This document shows, in pieces, positions 42,277 to 51,558 of a stretch of DNA of 64,000 bases. A model generated the notes under the pieces. It did not search any database, was not told where the DNA came from, and worked only from the letters and a program-made list of their open reading frames with translations. The number at the start of each line of letters is the position of its first letter. Position 1 is the stretch's first letter. The DNA comes from Pontibacter pamirensis (lineage in GTDB: Bacteria > Bacteroidota > Bacteroidia > Cytophagales > Hymenobacteraceae), in NCBI RefSeq assembly GCF_010015475.1, contig NZ_SSNI01000015.1, forward strand, positions 1 to 64,000. The letters are read 5' to 3'. A program made the position numbers and the translations under genes.

Positions 42277-43503
42277 ATGAAAGAGTTACTTGAAAAGTTT
42301 GAAAATAAACGACCTGAGATTGTTTTCGAGTGGAAAGACTCTGAAACAGAAGCAGAAGGCTGGGTAGTCATCAACTCGTTGCGGGGAGGCGCCGCAGGTG
42401 GAGGCACCCGCATGCGCAAAGGCCTGGACAAGCGCGAAGTAGAATCGCTGGCTAAAACAATGGAGGTAAAGTTCACTGTGTCCGGGCCTGCTATCGGTGG
42501 TGCCAAATCAGGTATTAACTTCGACCCTGCCGACCCGCGCAAACGCGGTGTGCTGGAGCGCTGGTACAAAGTTGTTATTCCCTTGCTGAAGAACTATTAC
42601 GGCACCGGCGGCGACATGAACGTGGACGAGATACACGAAGTGATTCCTATTACTGAAGATTACGGCCTCTGGCATCCGCAGGAAGGCATTGTGAACGGGC
42701 ATTTCCACGCCACCGAACCACAAAAAATAAACAAGATAGGGCAGCTGCGCCAAGGGGTAGTGAAGGTAATCGAGGACCCGCATTACTCCCCCTCCACCGC
42801 ACGCAAGTATACCATTGCCGATATGATTACGGGCTACGGTGTAGCGGAGTCTGTGTGCCATTTCTATGCTATCTGGGGAGGGCAGTATAAAGGTAAAAGA
42901 GCCATCATACAGGGCTGGGGCAACGTAGGCGCCTCGGCAGCATACTACCTTGCCTCCAAAGGCGTTAAAATCGTCGGCATCATCGACAGGCCCGGTGGAC
43001 TGATAAAAGAAGAAGGCTTCTCGCTTGAAGAGGTAACGGAGCTATTCATGAACCGCCAGGGCAATACTCTTAACCCAAATGGGCTGCTGCCCTTTGAGGA
43101 GGTAAACGAGCGCATATGGTCGCTCCCAGCCGAGATATTTGTACCTGCCGCTGCTTCCCGCCTCATATCCCGGGCACAGGTAGAGCAGATGATCAATAGC
43201 GGCATGGAAGTGATTTCCTCCGGTGCCAACGTACCGTTCCAGGACCCCGAGATTTTCTTCGGCCCTACCGGTGAATTCGCTGACAGTAGACTAGCCGTAA
43301 TCCCGGACTTCATCGCCAACTGCGGCATGGCCCGGGTGTTTGCGTACCTGATGGAGAGCGAAGTGGAAATAACGGATGAGGCTATCTTCACCGATATCTC
43401 TGCCACTATCCGCGCAGCGTTGGAAAAGGCACACGAAAAGAATGCACAGAAAACAGCTATCGCCAAAACGAGTTTCGAGATAGCGCTTAGCCAGCTGCTA
43501 TAA
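42277..43503 (+). CDS. Glu/Leu/Phe/Val dehydrogenase-type protein (second copy)
   Basis: 408 residues. The family pattern is clear but diverged: NSLRGGAAGGGTRMRKGLDKREVESLAKTMEVKFTVSGPAIGGAKSGI, GGDMNVDEIHEV, and an NAD motif IIQGWGNVGASAAYYLASKG. The catalytic Lys of GGAKSGI is kept. The long insertion region with ITEDYGLWHPQEGIVNGHFHA is not usual in GDH. It could be a glutamate or another amino-acid dehydrogenase. Upstream is anmK; downstream by 9 bp is an MscS channel gene on the same strand. Confidence 0.85.
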   Translation: MKELLEKFENKRPEIVFEWKDSETEAEGWVVINSLRGGAAGGGTRMRKGLDKREVESLAKTMEVKFTVSGPAIGGAKSGINFDPADPRKRGVLERWYKVVIPLLKNYYGTGGDMNVDEIHEVIPITEDYGLWHPQEGIVNGHFHATEPQKINKIGQLRQGVVKVIEDPHYSPSTARKYTIADMITGYGVAESVCHFYAIWGGQYKGKRAIIQGWGNVGASAAYYLASKGVKIVGIIDRPGGLIKEEGFSLEEVTELFMNRQGNTLNPNGLLPFEEVNERIWSLPAEIFVPAAASRLISRAQVEQMINSGMEVISSGANVPFQDPEIFFGPTGEFADSRLAVIPDFIANCGMARVFAYLMESEVEITDEAIFTDISATIRAALEKAHEKNAQKTAIAKTSFEIALSQLL

Positions 43504-43512
43504 ATAGAGCAT

Positions 43513-44697
43513 ATGAACTGGAGAGATATCTTCTATATGAACTGGAGAGAAGTCCTCGCCTATGAGTTTTTAGGAAACACAGTAGCAGAGTTCCTGATAT
43601 TTGTAGGCATTCTGCTGATCGGTCTCCTCTTTAAAACTATATTATCCAGGCTGCTGTCCCGGCTCCTGTACAAGCTTATAGACCGCTTTACAGAGGGAGA
43701 CGACCAGGCAGCTTTTAAACGCCTGCTGCTACAGCCACTGGAGGTGTTGCTCCTGCTAGTGTTTCTGTACTTCGCCTTCCTGGTGCTGAACTACCCTTTA
43801 GACCCCACCGAGATACGTGAAGGCGACCACTTCCTGAAAACTTTTGCCTTCCGAACCTACCAGGTATTCGTAATTGTGGCCCTGACGTGGGTTATCCTGC
43901 GCTTCGCTGATTTTGTCGGAATGGTATTCAAAATCCGCACTGAGAAAACCACCTCCAAGCTGGATGACCAGTTGGTGCCTTTCTTTAAGGATTTCGCAAA
44001 AGTGCTCATCGTCATATTTGCCTTCCTGACGATGCTGGGGGCTGTGTTTGGCGTGAATGTTGCTGGCCTGGTGGCAGGTTTGGGAGTGGGCGGCTTAGCC
44101 ATTGCCTTTGCCGCCAAAGAAAGCCTGGAGAACCTGCTGGCATCGTTTACCATATTCCTGGATCAGCCCTTTGTGGTAGGCGACCTCGTGCAGGTAGGCG
44201 AACTGATAGGCGTGGTAGAAAAAATAGGGTTCCGGAGCACCCGCATCCGGACACTGGAGAAAAGCTTCGTGACGCTGCCCAACAAGCACATGATTGATAA
44301 GCCGCTGGACAACCTGACACTCCGCACTTTCCGGCGGGCAAAGTTCGACATCAACCTAACGTATGACACTACCTCTGAGCAGATACGTGCCATCACCCGT
44401 GATATTCAGGATTTCATTGACCAGCACCCCCGCACGAACCAAGACGGGCGCATTCGTTTCCTGAGTCTTGGCGCACACTCCAAAGATGTGATGGTGCTGT
44501 ACTTTGTAGACACTATGGACTGGAACGAGTATATCGACATCAAAGAGGAAATTAACTATAAGATTGTGGATATCGTGGAAAGGCATGGGGCAGAATTCGC
44601 CTTCCCTACTCAGACGCTACACCTGCAACGTGCAGATCCAAAAAGACTACAAACCACTGATAACGATACCTACTTCAGTGAATCAGACCTGAAATAA
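43513..44697 (+). CDS. MscS-family mechanosensitive channel
   Basis: 394 residues. N-terminal transmembrane part (about 20-190) and an MscS beta domain with VNVAGLVAGLGVGGLAIAFAAKESLENLLASFTIFLDQPFVVGDLVQVGELIGVVEKIGFRSTRIRTLEKSFVTLPN, the defining Gly/Ala-rich pore helix. A C-terminal domain follows (LRTFRRAKFDINLTYDTTSEQIR). It would open under membrane tension. It starts 9 bp after the dehydrogenase stop, so the two are probably co-transcribed. Confidence 0.93.
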   Translation: MNWRDIFYMNWREVLAYEFLGNTVAEFLIFVGILLIGLLFKTILSRLLSRLLYKLIDRFTEGDDQAAFKRLLLQPLEVLLLLVFLYFAFLVLNYPLDPTEIREGDHFLKTFAFRTYQVFVIVALTWVILRFADFVGMVFKIRTEKTTSKLDDQLVPFFKDFAKVLIVIFAFLTMLGAVFGVNVAGLVAGLGVGGLAIAFAAKESLENLLASFTIFLDQPFVVGDLVQVGELIGVVEKIGFRSTRIRTLEKSFVTLPNKHMIDKPLDNLTLRTFRRAKFDINLTYDTTSEQIRAITRDIQDFIDQHPRTNQDGRIRFLSLGAHSKDVMVLYFVDTMDWNEYIDIKEEINYKIVDIVERHGAEFAFPTQTLHLQRADPKRLQTTDNDTYFSESDLK

Positions 44698-44705
44698 AGG
44701 GAAAT

Positions 44706-44735
44706 AAAAAAGCCGGGGAAGCCCCGGCTTTTTTT
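44706..44735 (+). terminator. Terminator of the dehydrogenase-MscS operon
   Basis: AAAAAAGCCGGGG (44706-44718) and CCCCGGCTTTTTT (44722-44734), perfect arms with a 3-nt loop and a T-run. Eight bp past the stop. Confidence 0.9.
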
Positions 44736-45074
44736 CACCCTTATATCATTAAGTTCTTTCAATTAATCCAATTTCTCAAAACACTTTAGTATAATTCTTA
44801 AACAACGTTTAGTTCTTCAAGCCTTAATTATTTTTAGCTGCACATCCTGTTTCTTGCAGTTTTGATTTCTTTAACGACCTAACAGTGTCACAGTTACAAG
44901 TAAACACTGATTTCCATTGACAAGGCATCAATTTTAACGTGAACGACCTATAACAGCAAGTGTAGGTTAAATGCAAAATTCAAGATATAATAACATCTCT
45001 GCCGGATAGGATATAAAAAAGGAGAAGCTGTTTCAGAAAGTAAGCTTCTTTTAATTTAGCAGGCCTAGGACAGC
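44736..45074. other. Intergenic stretch without a gene
   Basis: AT-rich DNA between convergent genes. Near its right end AAAGGAGAAGCT / AGCTTCTTTT (about 45018-45053) could form the terminator of the minus-strand AsmA-like gene. I see no other feature. Confidence 0.45.
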
Positions 45075-47597
45075 CTAGTTAAAATCGAAGTACTCCCCCT
45101 CCTGCAGCTCCACTTTTTTCTCTTCTTTTGATTCAGGCTTTTTGCCCCGCAACAGGTCTTTTAATTCCTGCCCCTCGTCCTTCAGGTCTGCTTTCACTTT
45201 CTGCCGCACCCGCGCATTGTCATATGCAATTTTGAAGTCGTCTTCGTTGCCTTTCAGCGTCAGAAACAGGCTGCTGTTGCCAGCATCCGGATCATCCGCC
45301 ACCACTCCGAATACAGCGTCTTTGTCCGGTCGGCGGCTACCGAAGAGCGGCAGCTTTATCTTGTAATCCATCAGCTGATCAAAAGTGTGGGTACCGGAAA
45401 TGGATACCACAGGGGCAGCCGATACGTTGGAGCGGATGTCCATTTCAGGAATGTAAATGGTGCGCTGCTGTATCCAGAAACTATTGTGCAGCTCTGCAAA
45501 ACGCATATTAGCCAGCTCAGAGCGCTTTACGAACGCTGACATCTTCTGCATAGGGGCAAAGTTCACAAGCTGCCCGTTGCGCACTGTAGCGTCTATTTCT
45601 GCCTGCAGCAGGTTCGTCTTCGGGTTGAGCTGGCTGTCGAAGAACACATCAGACACAATACTGGCAGTTAGCTGGCCCCGCAGGTGGCGTTCTTCTATAA
45701 AGTCCTGATGGAAGTTCTCAAAGACATAAAAGAGGCTGTCCACGCTCATATTGTTGAGCTTTGTGGCCGTGCTAACCTTTATATGGTCTCGGGCCCGGGC
45801 ATCGAGAGTGCCGCGCACGGCAAAATCACCGCCGATGGCCCTGAAAGAGATGTTGGGAGTAGACAGCACCTGGTTGCGCAGCTTTACCTCTCCTTGCACG
45901 TTCTTGCCCCTGAAGCGTCTGAACCGGAGCCGGTCGATAGTTGCGCTCAGGTCAAAGGCGATGTTCGGGGAGATGGCAAATTTATAGCTGTCGCTACTGC
46001 CTGTCCGGTCAGCCTCGGCTGTGTTAAGTTCCTCGCTCAGCAGTTGATTAAAGTTAAGGTAATTGCTTTTAAAATCGGCCTCCACCAACAGGCGCTGCCG
46101 CTCCAAAAGCAGCCAGGCCATCATGTTCTTAAACATCCCGTTCACCACGAAGTCAGACTCGCCCAGCTTGCCCTTGAAATCAGATACGGCCACATCGTTG
46201 CGCTTGAACATCAGGTTACCACTCAGGTTCGTGACTGGCATCGGCAGGTCCTGCATATTAAGCGACACGTTGTGCAGGGTAATGTCTCCGGTCGTGTTGA
46301 GGGTGCTGTTGCCCGGGCGGGCTTTAAACTCGTTCAGGTTACCAGCAAAGGCAATGCGTACATCTGCCAGCCCGCTACCGCTGCGCAACTGTTCTATTTT
46401 CGCCAGACCCAGCACATACCCCACATCCAGCATCCCCTGCACGTCAAGCGCTATGTTGGGGTTGTCGAAGTTACGGTAGGTCAGGTTTCCTTTAAAAGGC
46501 CTGCCGTTAAGCACACCGCTCAGGCTTTTCAACTCCAGTGCCGACGTGCTGGCATTCTGTTTTTCGCCGTTTGTAAAGCTGCCTGTCAGGTTTATCTTCT
46601 CTACCCGCTGCTTTACATCGGGGTGATAGAAAGAGGCGTCGCGGGCACCAAAGCTGAAGCTTATCAGTGGTGTTTCCTCTGCTGACATACTTCCTTTAAC
46701 CGTTCCGTTAAAATAAATGTCGCCTTCGCTGCGGTACTGCCGGAACTCCTGCGTGATGTCGTGCGGCAACAAAGACAGCAACGATTGAATGTTGGTGTTT
46801 TTCCCCTCTAAGTTCAGGTCTAAGGTTGTGGTGCCGGCGTAGCCAACGGTGCCGCCCACTTCGTATGCCGCGCCTTCTATGAGCACCATAGACGGCTGTA
46901 GCAAAACGGTCTCTTCCGCACGGTTTATTTGTAGCGCTGTGGCTATATCTACCTTCTTGCCTTTGAAGTACTCCCCTGTGCCTACTTTAATTGTGTGGAT
47001 GGTGGTATTGCCACTCGCTTCAATGTCTATCGTCTCAGAAGAGATGGCCAGAGCTGCCTCCATCTCGTGGGCATCTACTTCATATGTTTGCTGCAGTTGC
47101 TGATCGATGTAATGCACGGCTACTTCGCTGAGGCTGATCTTCTCAAGGTCGAAGGAGAAATCCTCTTCTTCTGAGGAGGTGGTATCTGAATTGATAACCT
47201 GGTAATTCACACTTCCGTCTGGCAGCACTTTCACGTATACCTCGCCCTTCTCCATATAGAACTGCTTTACACTGTACTTGCCCCGGAGCACATCCAGCAG
47301 GCTAAAGGTAAAGTAGAGTTTGTCGGCCCGCGCCAGCGACTCCTCGCTCTCCGGCAAGCCCTCGTGCACGTTTACCTGATCGAGGCTGACGGCCACATGC
47401 GGAAACTTATCGAACAGGGAGAGTGAAATCTGCTCTACCTCTACTTTTGTTTTGATATGCTTATTGGCCTCCGTTACAAAAAGTGCGATTATTTTATCTT
47501 GATAAGTGTACACCAACGCCAACGCCATGCTCATAACGGCCACCACTCCGATAAGCGAATAAAATAGCACTTTTTTAACAACTCCTTTTCTCACCAA
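45075..47597 (-). CDS. AsmA-family large membrane-anchored protein
   Basis: 840 residues. One N-terminal transmembrane segment (about 10-30, VLFYSLIGVVAVMSMALALVYTY) is followed by LFVTEANKHIKTKVEVEQISLSLFDKFPHVAVSLDQVNVHE, the AsmA opening pattern. The rest is a long beta-rich part and a C-terminal AsmA_2-type region (TVRNGQLVNFAPMQKMSAFVKRSELANMRFAELHNSFWIQQRTIYIPEMDIRSNV). AsmA-like proteins are thought to carry lipids across the periplasm. Single gene; a Lys/Glu-rich end (LRGKKPESKEEKKVELQEGEYF) closes it. Confidence 0.87.
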   Translation of the reverse strand: MVRKGVVKKVLFYSLIGVVAVMSMALALVYTYQDKIIALFVTEANKHIKTKVEVEQISLSLFDKFPHVAVSLDQVNVHEGLPESEESLARADKLYFTFSLLDVLRGKYSVKQFYMEKGEVYVKVLPDGSVNYQVINSDTTSSEEEDFSFDLEKISLSEVAVHYIDQQLQQTYEVDAHEMEAALAISSETIDIEASGNTTIHTIKVGTGEYFKGKKVDIATALQINRAEETVLLQPSMVLIEGAAYEVGGTVGYAGTTTLDLNLEGKNTNIQSLLSLLPHDITQEFRQYRSEGDIYFNGTVKGSMSAEETPLISFSFGARDASFYHPDVKQRVEKINLTGSFTNGEKQNASTSALELKSLSGVLNGRPFKGNLTYRNFDNPNIALDVQGMLDVGYVLGLAKIEQLRSGSGLADVRIAFAGNLNEFKARPGNSTLNTTGDITLHNVSLNMQDLPMPVTNLSGNLMFKRNDVAVSDFKGKLGESDFVVNGMFKNMMAWLLLERQRLLVEADFKSNYLNFNQLLSEELNTAEADRTGSSDSYKFAISPNIAFDLSATIDRLRFRRFRGKNVQGEVKLRNQVLSTPNISFRAIGGDFAVRGTLDARARDHIKVSTATKLNNMSVDSLFYVFENFHQDFIEERHLRGQLTASIVSDVFFDSQLNPKTNLLQAEIDATVRNGQLVNFAPMQKMSAFVKRSELANMRFAELHNSFWIQQRTIYIPEMDIRSNVSAAPVVSISGTHTFDQLMDYKIKLPLFGSRRPDKDAVFGVVADDPDAGNSSLFLTLKGNEDDFKIAYDNARVRQKVKADLKDEGQELKDLLRGKKPESKEEKKVELQEGEYFDFN

Positions 47598-47710
47598 GCG
47601 AAAGTTCAGATTTATAGCACCTTATAAAAAGCTAAAGGTACTGCAGTTATAATAGACGAACAATAGGCGCTACACGCAGAAAAATTTTTTAAGATTTTTT
47701 TTGCGAATGT

Positions 47711-47741
47711 TTTGCAGTTAAAAAAATATGCCCCATATTTG
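47711..47741 (+). promoter_or_regulatory. Candidate promoter of tRNA-Val
   Basis: TTTG at 47711-47714, a 19-bp gap, then CATATTTG (47734-47741), one base off TAnnTTTG. The tRNA begins about 41 bp downstream. Confidence 0.5.
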
Positions 47742-47782
47742 CATCATCAAACGGGGACAAAAGGTCTTCAGAAAGAAAAAAA

Positions 47783-47857
47783 GGGGTGTTAGCTCAGCTG
47801 GTTCAGAGCACCTGCCTTACAAGCAGGGGGTCACTGGTTCGAATCCAGTACGCCCCA
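47783..47857 (+). tRNA. tRNA-Val (anticodon TAC)
   Basis: 75 bases that fold as a tRNA: acceptor stem GGGGTGT with ACGCCCC (one G-T), D-arm with AGCTCAGCTGGTTCAGAGCA, anticodon stem CCTGC/GCAGG with loop CTTACAA giving anticodon TAC at 47818-47820, and T-arm CTGG-TTCGAAT-CCAG. Discriminator base A; the 3' CCA is not encoded. A promoter-like sequence is upstream and a terminator follows. Confidence 0.96.
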
Positions 47858-47858
47858 C

Positions 47859-47889
47859 AAAAGGACAACTGCAAAGTTGTCCTTTTTTT
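47859..47889 (+). terminator. Terminator after tRNA-Val
   Basis: AAAAGGACAACT (47859-47870) and AGTTGTCCTTTT (47875-47886), 4-nt loop, then T residues. Confidence 0.85.
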
Positions 47890-48037
47890 ATGTCTATACT
47901 TTTTGTGCGAACTCCTGCACACTCCCTCTTTCCCCATTCTTTTACCGCAGCCCTACTTAGGCAACGCCGGGACGAGAGCATTAGTATTCTACTCCGCTAA
48001 TACCTTAGCGGGTACAGAAGTCATGAATCCGAAAATC

Positions 48038-48640
48038 TTACCTGGTATTTTGTGTTGCGGTTAGCTGCTCATGCAACTTCAGCACCTGCGGGATGACAAG
48101 CTGCTGATCGTTGTTAAAGATGATGTGTTCCGCGCGGGACATGCGTTCCTCCTCGCTCAGCTGTTTACTTATAATATTGCGGATGTCTTCCTCTGTTCGG
48201 TGGGTATCGCGGTGCAGTAGCCGCTTGATGCGTATCTCCATGGGTGCAAACACGGTAATGATTTGGTCCATCTGCTTCCAGGCCTCAGACTCATACATCA
48301 GGGCTGCTTCTTTTAGTACATAGGGCTTGTCAGCATGCAAGGTGGCCCACTTTTTAAAGTCGTTATGCACGTGCGGATGCACTAGTGCGTTCAACTGCTC
48401 CAGGCGCTCCGGGTTGTTGAAAACGACAGAGGCCAGGTACGAACGGTTCAGCTCTCCTTCTGCTATGAAGGCTTCCGCTCCATAGGCCGTTATAAGCTCC
48501 TGCCGAAGCACCTCATCATGCCGCATGACCCATTTGGCACGAGCATCAGAATCATAGACAGGCACACCCAGAAGCGCAAATACACGGCTAACCACTGTCT
48601 TGCCTGTACCTATTCCACCGGTTATACCTATCTTCAGCAT
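48038..48640 (-). CDS. coaE: Dephospho-CoA kinase
   Basis: 200 residues. Last step of coenzyme A synthesis. Seen: P-loop IGITGGIGTGKTVVSRVFALLGVPVYDSDARAKWVM, LVHPHVHNDFKKW, VLKEAALMYESEAWKQMDQIITVFAPMEIRIKRLLHRD. End of the minus-strand nusB-to-coaE run; its start lies 3 bp past the YbbR gene stop. Confidence 0.95.
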   Translation of the reverse strand: MLKIGITGGIGTGKTVVSRVFALLGVPVYDSDARAKWVMRHDEVLRQELITAYGAEAFIAEGELNRSYLASVVFNNPERLEQLNALVHPHVHNDFKKWATLHADKPYVLKEAALMYESEAWKQMDQIITVFAPMEIRIKRLLHRDTHRTEEDIRNIISKQLSEEERMSRAEHIIFNNDQQLVIPQVLKLHEQLTATQNTR

Positions 48641-48643
48641 GTT

Positions 48644-49627
48644 TTATCTTTCTACCTCTACCACCTTAAAACGATCTGGCCACACCAACAGGCGGCGGGT
48701 GCCTATTGGCTTTTGCACCAGTTCTGGTACAATGGTAGAATCCTGCGGGTTAAGTTTGCTATAGTTTAAAATTACTCTGAAAAGGTTCCGGTTTAGCAGC
48801 GGCACAGAGTCCTGCAGCACCTGATAACGCACCATGGCGAGCGGTGGCCTTATTGAGACCCGTACACCCTCCGGCACATTTATCAACTCCGGTGTCAGCT
48901 GCCGCTCCTGTTGTACAAGGGTTTTCACCGTTACGGCTACTTCCGCTTCCTCTACACTTGAGTTTATCAGCGACTCATAGTTATAGTCAATCGGCACAGA
49001 GATGCTGGAAGTCTCCGTAAGTTCTTCACCCTCTGGCAGGCGCAGTGTGAAAGGGTTTGGCAGACTATCTACAAGGGAGGAGGGCCCTGTGAAAGTGACG
49101 GAATCCGGGGTGATGCGCACCGGCCCGACAACAACATGATTTTCATCTGTCAGGGTCTGGTTAGGTTCCAGGCGCAACGGAATACGCTCACTCACCTTAG
49201 CATCAAAGTTAAAGTAGACTGTATCCGTAACCACAAAGTTCAGCTGTAACCCATCAAGCGCGTTTACTAAAGCAGGGCGCAGTGCAGAGCCTAGCAGGAA
49301 ATTGTTCCGAGGCACACTGCGAATATAGATCTCAGCCGGCTGCAGTTCCAGCCGCAGCGTCTTGCGCAGCAGCTTCCAGCCTGTGCCGGTAACATTGATG
49401 TTTACCTCCTGTGGCAGTGGCGTTACAGGAATGAGCCTCCTTTGATCATACACAAACCGGATAGGGTAAGAGGTTTGTGTGGAGTAGCTTTTATTTAGCG
49501 CGTTGAGCAGCCAAAAGGTAGAAGCCGCCACAAAACAAAGCAATACTATTCTCCAGTATTGCTTTGTCCGTGGCTGAAATGGCCTCATAAACCATCCAAC
49601 TATATTTTTTGCTTTCTCAACCGGCAA
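48644..49627 (-). CDS. YbbR-domain protein
   Basis: 327 residues. A transmembrane segment (about 26-44) is followed by repeated YbbR domains (beta-rich parts such as VNINVTGTGWKLLRKTLRLELQPAEIYIRSV and LRLEPNQTLTDENHVVVGPVRITPDSVTFTGPSSLVDSL). In Firmicutes the homologue CdaR controls the diadenylate cyclase CdaA. No cdaA is visible here, so that role cannot be assumed. Its start overlaps the yajC stop by 11 bp, and coaE follows. Confidence 0.88.
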   Translation of the reverse strand: MPVEKAKNIVGWFMRPFQPRTKQYWRIVLLCFVAASTFWLLNALNKSYSTQTSYPIRFVYDQRRLIPVTPLPQEVNINVTGTGWKLLRKTLRLELQPAEIYIRSVPRNNFLLGSALRPALVNALDGLQLNFVVTDTVYFNFDAKVSERIPLRLEPNQTLTDENHVVVGPVRITPDSVTFTGPSSLVDSLPNPFTLRLPEGEELTETSSISVPIDYNYESLINSSVEEAEVAVTVKTLVQQERQLTPELINVPEGVRVSIRPPLAMVRYQVLQDSVPLLNRNLFRVILNYSKLNPQDSTIVPELVQKPIGTRRLLVWPDRFKVVEVER

Positions 49628-49937
49628 TGTCTTTAGGTTTTTGCATCTTCATGGTGGCTTCCATAGAGATAGAAGCTTTGTCAAACATTAAACGTACACC
49701 TCTGTCTACCTCTAACGTTACGGTCTCGCCCTCTATTGCTACCAGTTTACCGTGCATGCCGCCAATCGTGACAACATACATGCCTTTAGTGAGCTCTTCT
49801 CGAAATTTTTTCTGGTCACTTGCTTTCTTTTGCTGTGGCCTGATCATGAAGAAATAGAACACGAGAATAATTGCTCCGAACATGAGCAATTGTGGCAGCA
49901 TACCCCCATCGGGTGTCTGCAATAAAATATTTTTCAT
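49617..49937 (-). CDS. yajC: Preprotein translocase subunit YajC
   Basis: 106 residues from ATG 49937; the frame to 50030 overlaps the upstream gene and was not used. One transmembrane segment (LLMFGAIILVFYFFMIRPQQKKASDQKKFREELTKG) and a small beta domain (GMYVVTIGGMHGKLVAIEGETVTLEVDRGVRLMFDKASI). YajC is an accessory part of the SecDF-YajC complex. Overlaps the YbbR gene by 11 bp, so translation may be coupled. Confidence 0.94.
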   Translation of the reverse strand: MKNILLQTPDGGMLPQLLMFGAIILVFYFFMIRPQQKKASDQKKFREELTKGMYVVTIGGMHGKLVAIEGETVTLEVDRGVRLMFDKASISMEATMKMQKPKDIAG

Positions 49938-49974
49938 ATAATAGCGTGTGTCGCTGAAATCAGCGGTGCAAAGT

Positions 49975-50529
49975 TTAGTTGCGGCGTACAGGTCCGTTGG
50001 CACCGGCAGTTGGTATACTGCTGGACTCAACGTTACCTTTCATGGATACTTTAACAATATCCGGCTGTGTATTGGCACGCACCGTAACAGTAGGGTTTTG
50101 CTGTCCCATTTTGCCTGTGGTGTTAAACTGAACAGCAATCTGCCCTATTTCGCCTGGCGCCACTGGCGTACGTGTCCAGTCAGGCACAGTGCAACCGCAT
50201 GTTGCAGAAGCGTTCTCAATAATAAGCGGTGTACTGCCGGTATTCGTAAATTCAAACGTATGGTTTACCACTTCGCCCTGCTTTACAGTACCAAAATCAT
50301 ACTCCGTCTGCTCAAAGCTCATAACCGGCGCATTTGCTGATGGCGCTGCTGCTCCCTCACCCTCTGTGGCAACATTAGGGTTTAAAACCGGCTGTGCCGC
50401 CGCTGGTTGCTGCTGCGTAGCTGCAGTTTCATTGTTGGTTACTACTGCATCGTTTCCTGCAGTGTTATCGCAGCTTGTTGTGAAAACAGCTACAGCAAAA
50501 CTTGCTGCTAAAATCAGGCTCTTTTTCAT
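49975..50529 (-). CDS. DUF1573-domain lipoprotein
   Basis: 184 residues from ATG 50529 (MKKSLILAASFAVAVFTTSC); the longer frame to 50556 is less likely. Lipobox TTSC, a Thr/Ala/Gln-rich linker (NDAVVTNNETAATQQQPAAAQP), then the DUF1573 Ig-like domain: FEQTEYDFGTVKQGEVVNHTFEFTNTGSTPLIIENASATCGCTVPDW, with the characteristic CGC. Function of this domain is unknown. Located between icd and yajC. Confidence 0.9.
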   Translation of the reverse strand: MKKSLILAASFAVAVFTTSCDNTAGNDAVVTNNETAATQQQPAAAQPVLNPNVATEGEGAAAPSANAPVMSFEQTEYDFGTVKQGEVVNHTFEFTNTGSTPLIIENASATCGCTVPDWTRTPVAPGEIGQIAVQFNTTGKMGQQNPTVTVRANTQPDIVKVSMKGNVESSSIPTAGANGPVRRN

Positions 50530-50556
50530 ATAAATTAAATGTAAAGTATTCAGCAA

Positions 50557-51555
50557 TTATAATTTCGCAATGATGTTCTGCGCAAACTGCATGGTATTCG
50601 CTTTACCACCCAAATCGCCAGTGCATTCTTCTTTGTTCGCCAAAGTTGCCTCCAGGGCCGCTTCAATGCGGTTTGCCTCGTCTTTCAGGCCCAGGTGGTG
50701 CAGCATCATAATGGCAGAGCGCAGTAACGCTGTAGGATTAGCAATTCCCTTGCCAGCAATGTCCGGAGCGGATCCGTGTACGGCCTCAAAGATTGCCATC
50801 TCATCCCCAATGTTGGCTCCGGCCACTACACCAAGACCACCTACCAGACCAGCGCAAAGGTCTGACAGGATATCACCGAAAAGGTTCGTGGTGACAATCA
50901 CATCGAACTGCTCTGGCTTCACTACCAGTTGCATGCACATATTGTCGATGATGATGTCGTCGGCTTGCAGATTTGGATAGTCTTTGGCAATTTCTCTGAA
51001 CACGCTCAGGAACAGAGCACCTGCGTGCTTCAGGATGTTTGCCTTGTGCACAGCAGTTACTCTTTTGCATCCGTGCCTGGTGGCATACTCAAATGCGGCA
51101 CGCACAATTTTCTCGCAGCCTTCGCGGGTAACGCGGGAAATAGAATCCGCTATCTGCAGGCGCTCATCAAATATCTCCAGGCCGGAATACAGTCCTTCGG
51201 TGTTCTCGCGGAATAATACGGAGTTCACGTTCTCGAAGCGCGTGTTCACGCCTGGTGTGGTTTTGGCTGGCCTTACGTTTGAGTACAGGTCGAACATCTG
51301 GCGCAGCTGCACATTTACGCTTTTAAAGCCTTTCCCAACTGGTGTGGTGATCGGTCCTTTTAAAGCGACTTTGTTCTTATTAAGAGAGGCGATCAGCGTT
51401 GATGGAATCAATTCACCGATAGCATCAAAAGTAGTTTGCCCAGCATTTTCTTCTTCCCAAGTTATGGGCACGTTGGCTGCATTAAAGATAGTTTTTACAG
51501 CTTCTGTAATTTCAGGGCCAATCCCGTCTCCGGGTATAAGGGTAACTTGTTTCAT
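50557..51555 (-). CDS. icd: Isocitrate/isopropylmalate dehydrogenase family, probably NAD-isocitrate dehydrogenase
   Basis: 332 residues. Begins VTLIPGDGIGPEITEAVKTIF, with GPITTPVGKGFKSVNVQLRQMFDLYSNVRPAKTTPGV, SRVTREGCEKIVRAAFEYA, VTAVHKANILK, and VVAGANIGDEMAIFEAVHGSAPDIAGKGIANPTALL (NAD-binding/Asp region). This short form is the homodimeric NAD-type isocitrate dehydrogenase of many Bacteroidota; a 3-isopropylmalate or homoisocitrate dehydrogenase is the alternative. It would be a TCA-cycle enzyme. Four bp after the ytxH-like stop, hence an operon. Confidence 0.85.
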   Translation of the reverse strand: MKQVTLIPGDGIGPEITEAVKTIFNAANVPITWEEENAGQTTFDAIGELIPSTLIASLNKNKVALKGPITTPVGKGFKSVNVQLRQMFDLYSNVRPAKTTPGVNTRFENVNSVLFRENTEGLYSGLEIFDERLQIADSISRVTREGCEKIVRAAFEYATRHGCKRVTAVHKANILKHAGALFLSVFREIAKDYPNLQADDIIIDNMCMQLVVKPEQFDVIVTTNLFGDILSDLCAGLVGGLGVVAGANIGDEMAIFEAVHGSAPDIAGKGIANPTALLRSAIMMLHHLGLKDEANRIEAALEATLANKEECTGDLGGKANTMQFAQNIIAKL

Positions 51556-51558
51556 GCT

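Noticed and set aside
45684-46685. 333-codon plus-strand frame opposite the AsmA-like gene
   Set aside because: Antisense shadow; low-complexity translation without domains.
47728-48000. Open frames across the tRNA-Val locus
   Set aside because: They overlap a well-folded tRNA and its terminator; translations are tRNA-derived.
47783-48037. tRNA-Val as an integration site
   Set aside because: No integrase gene and no second copy of the tRNA 3' end are seen nearby.
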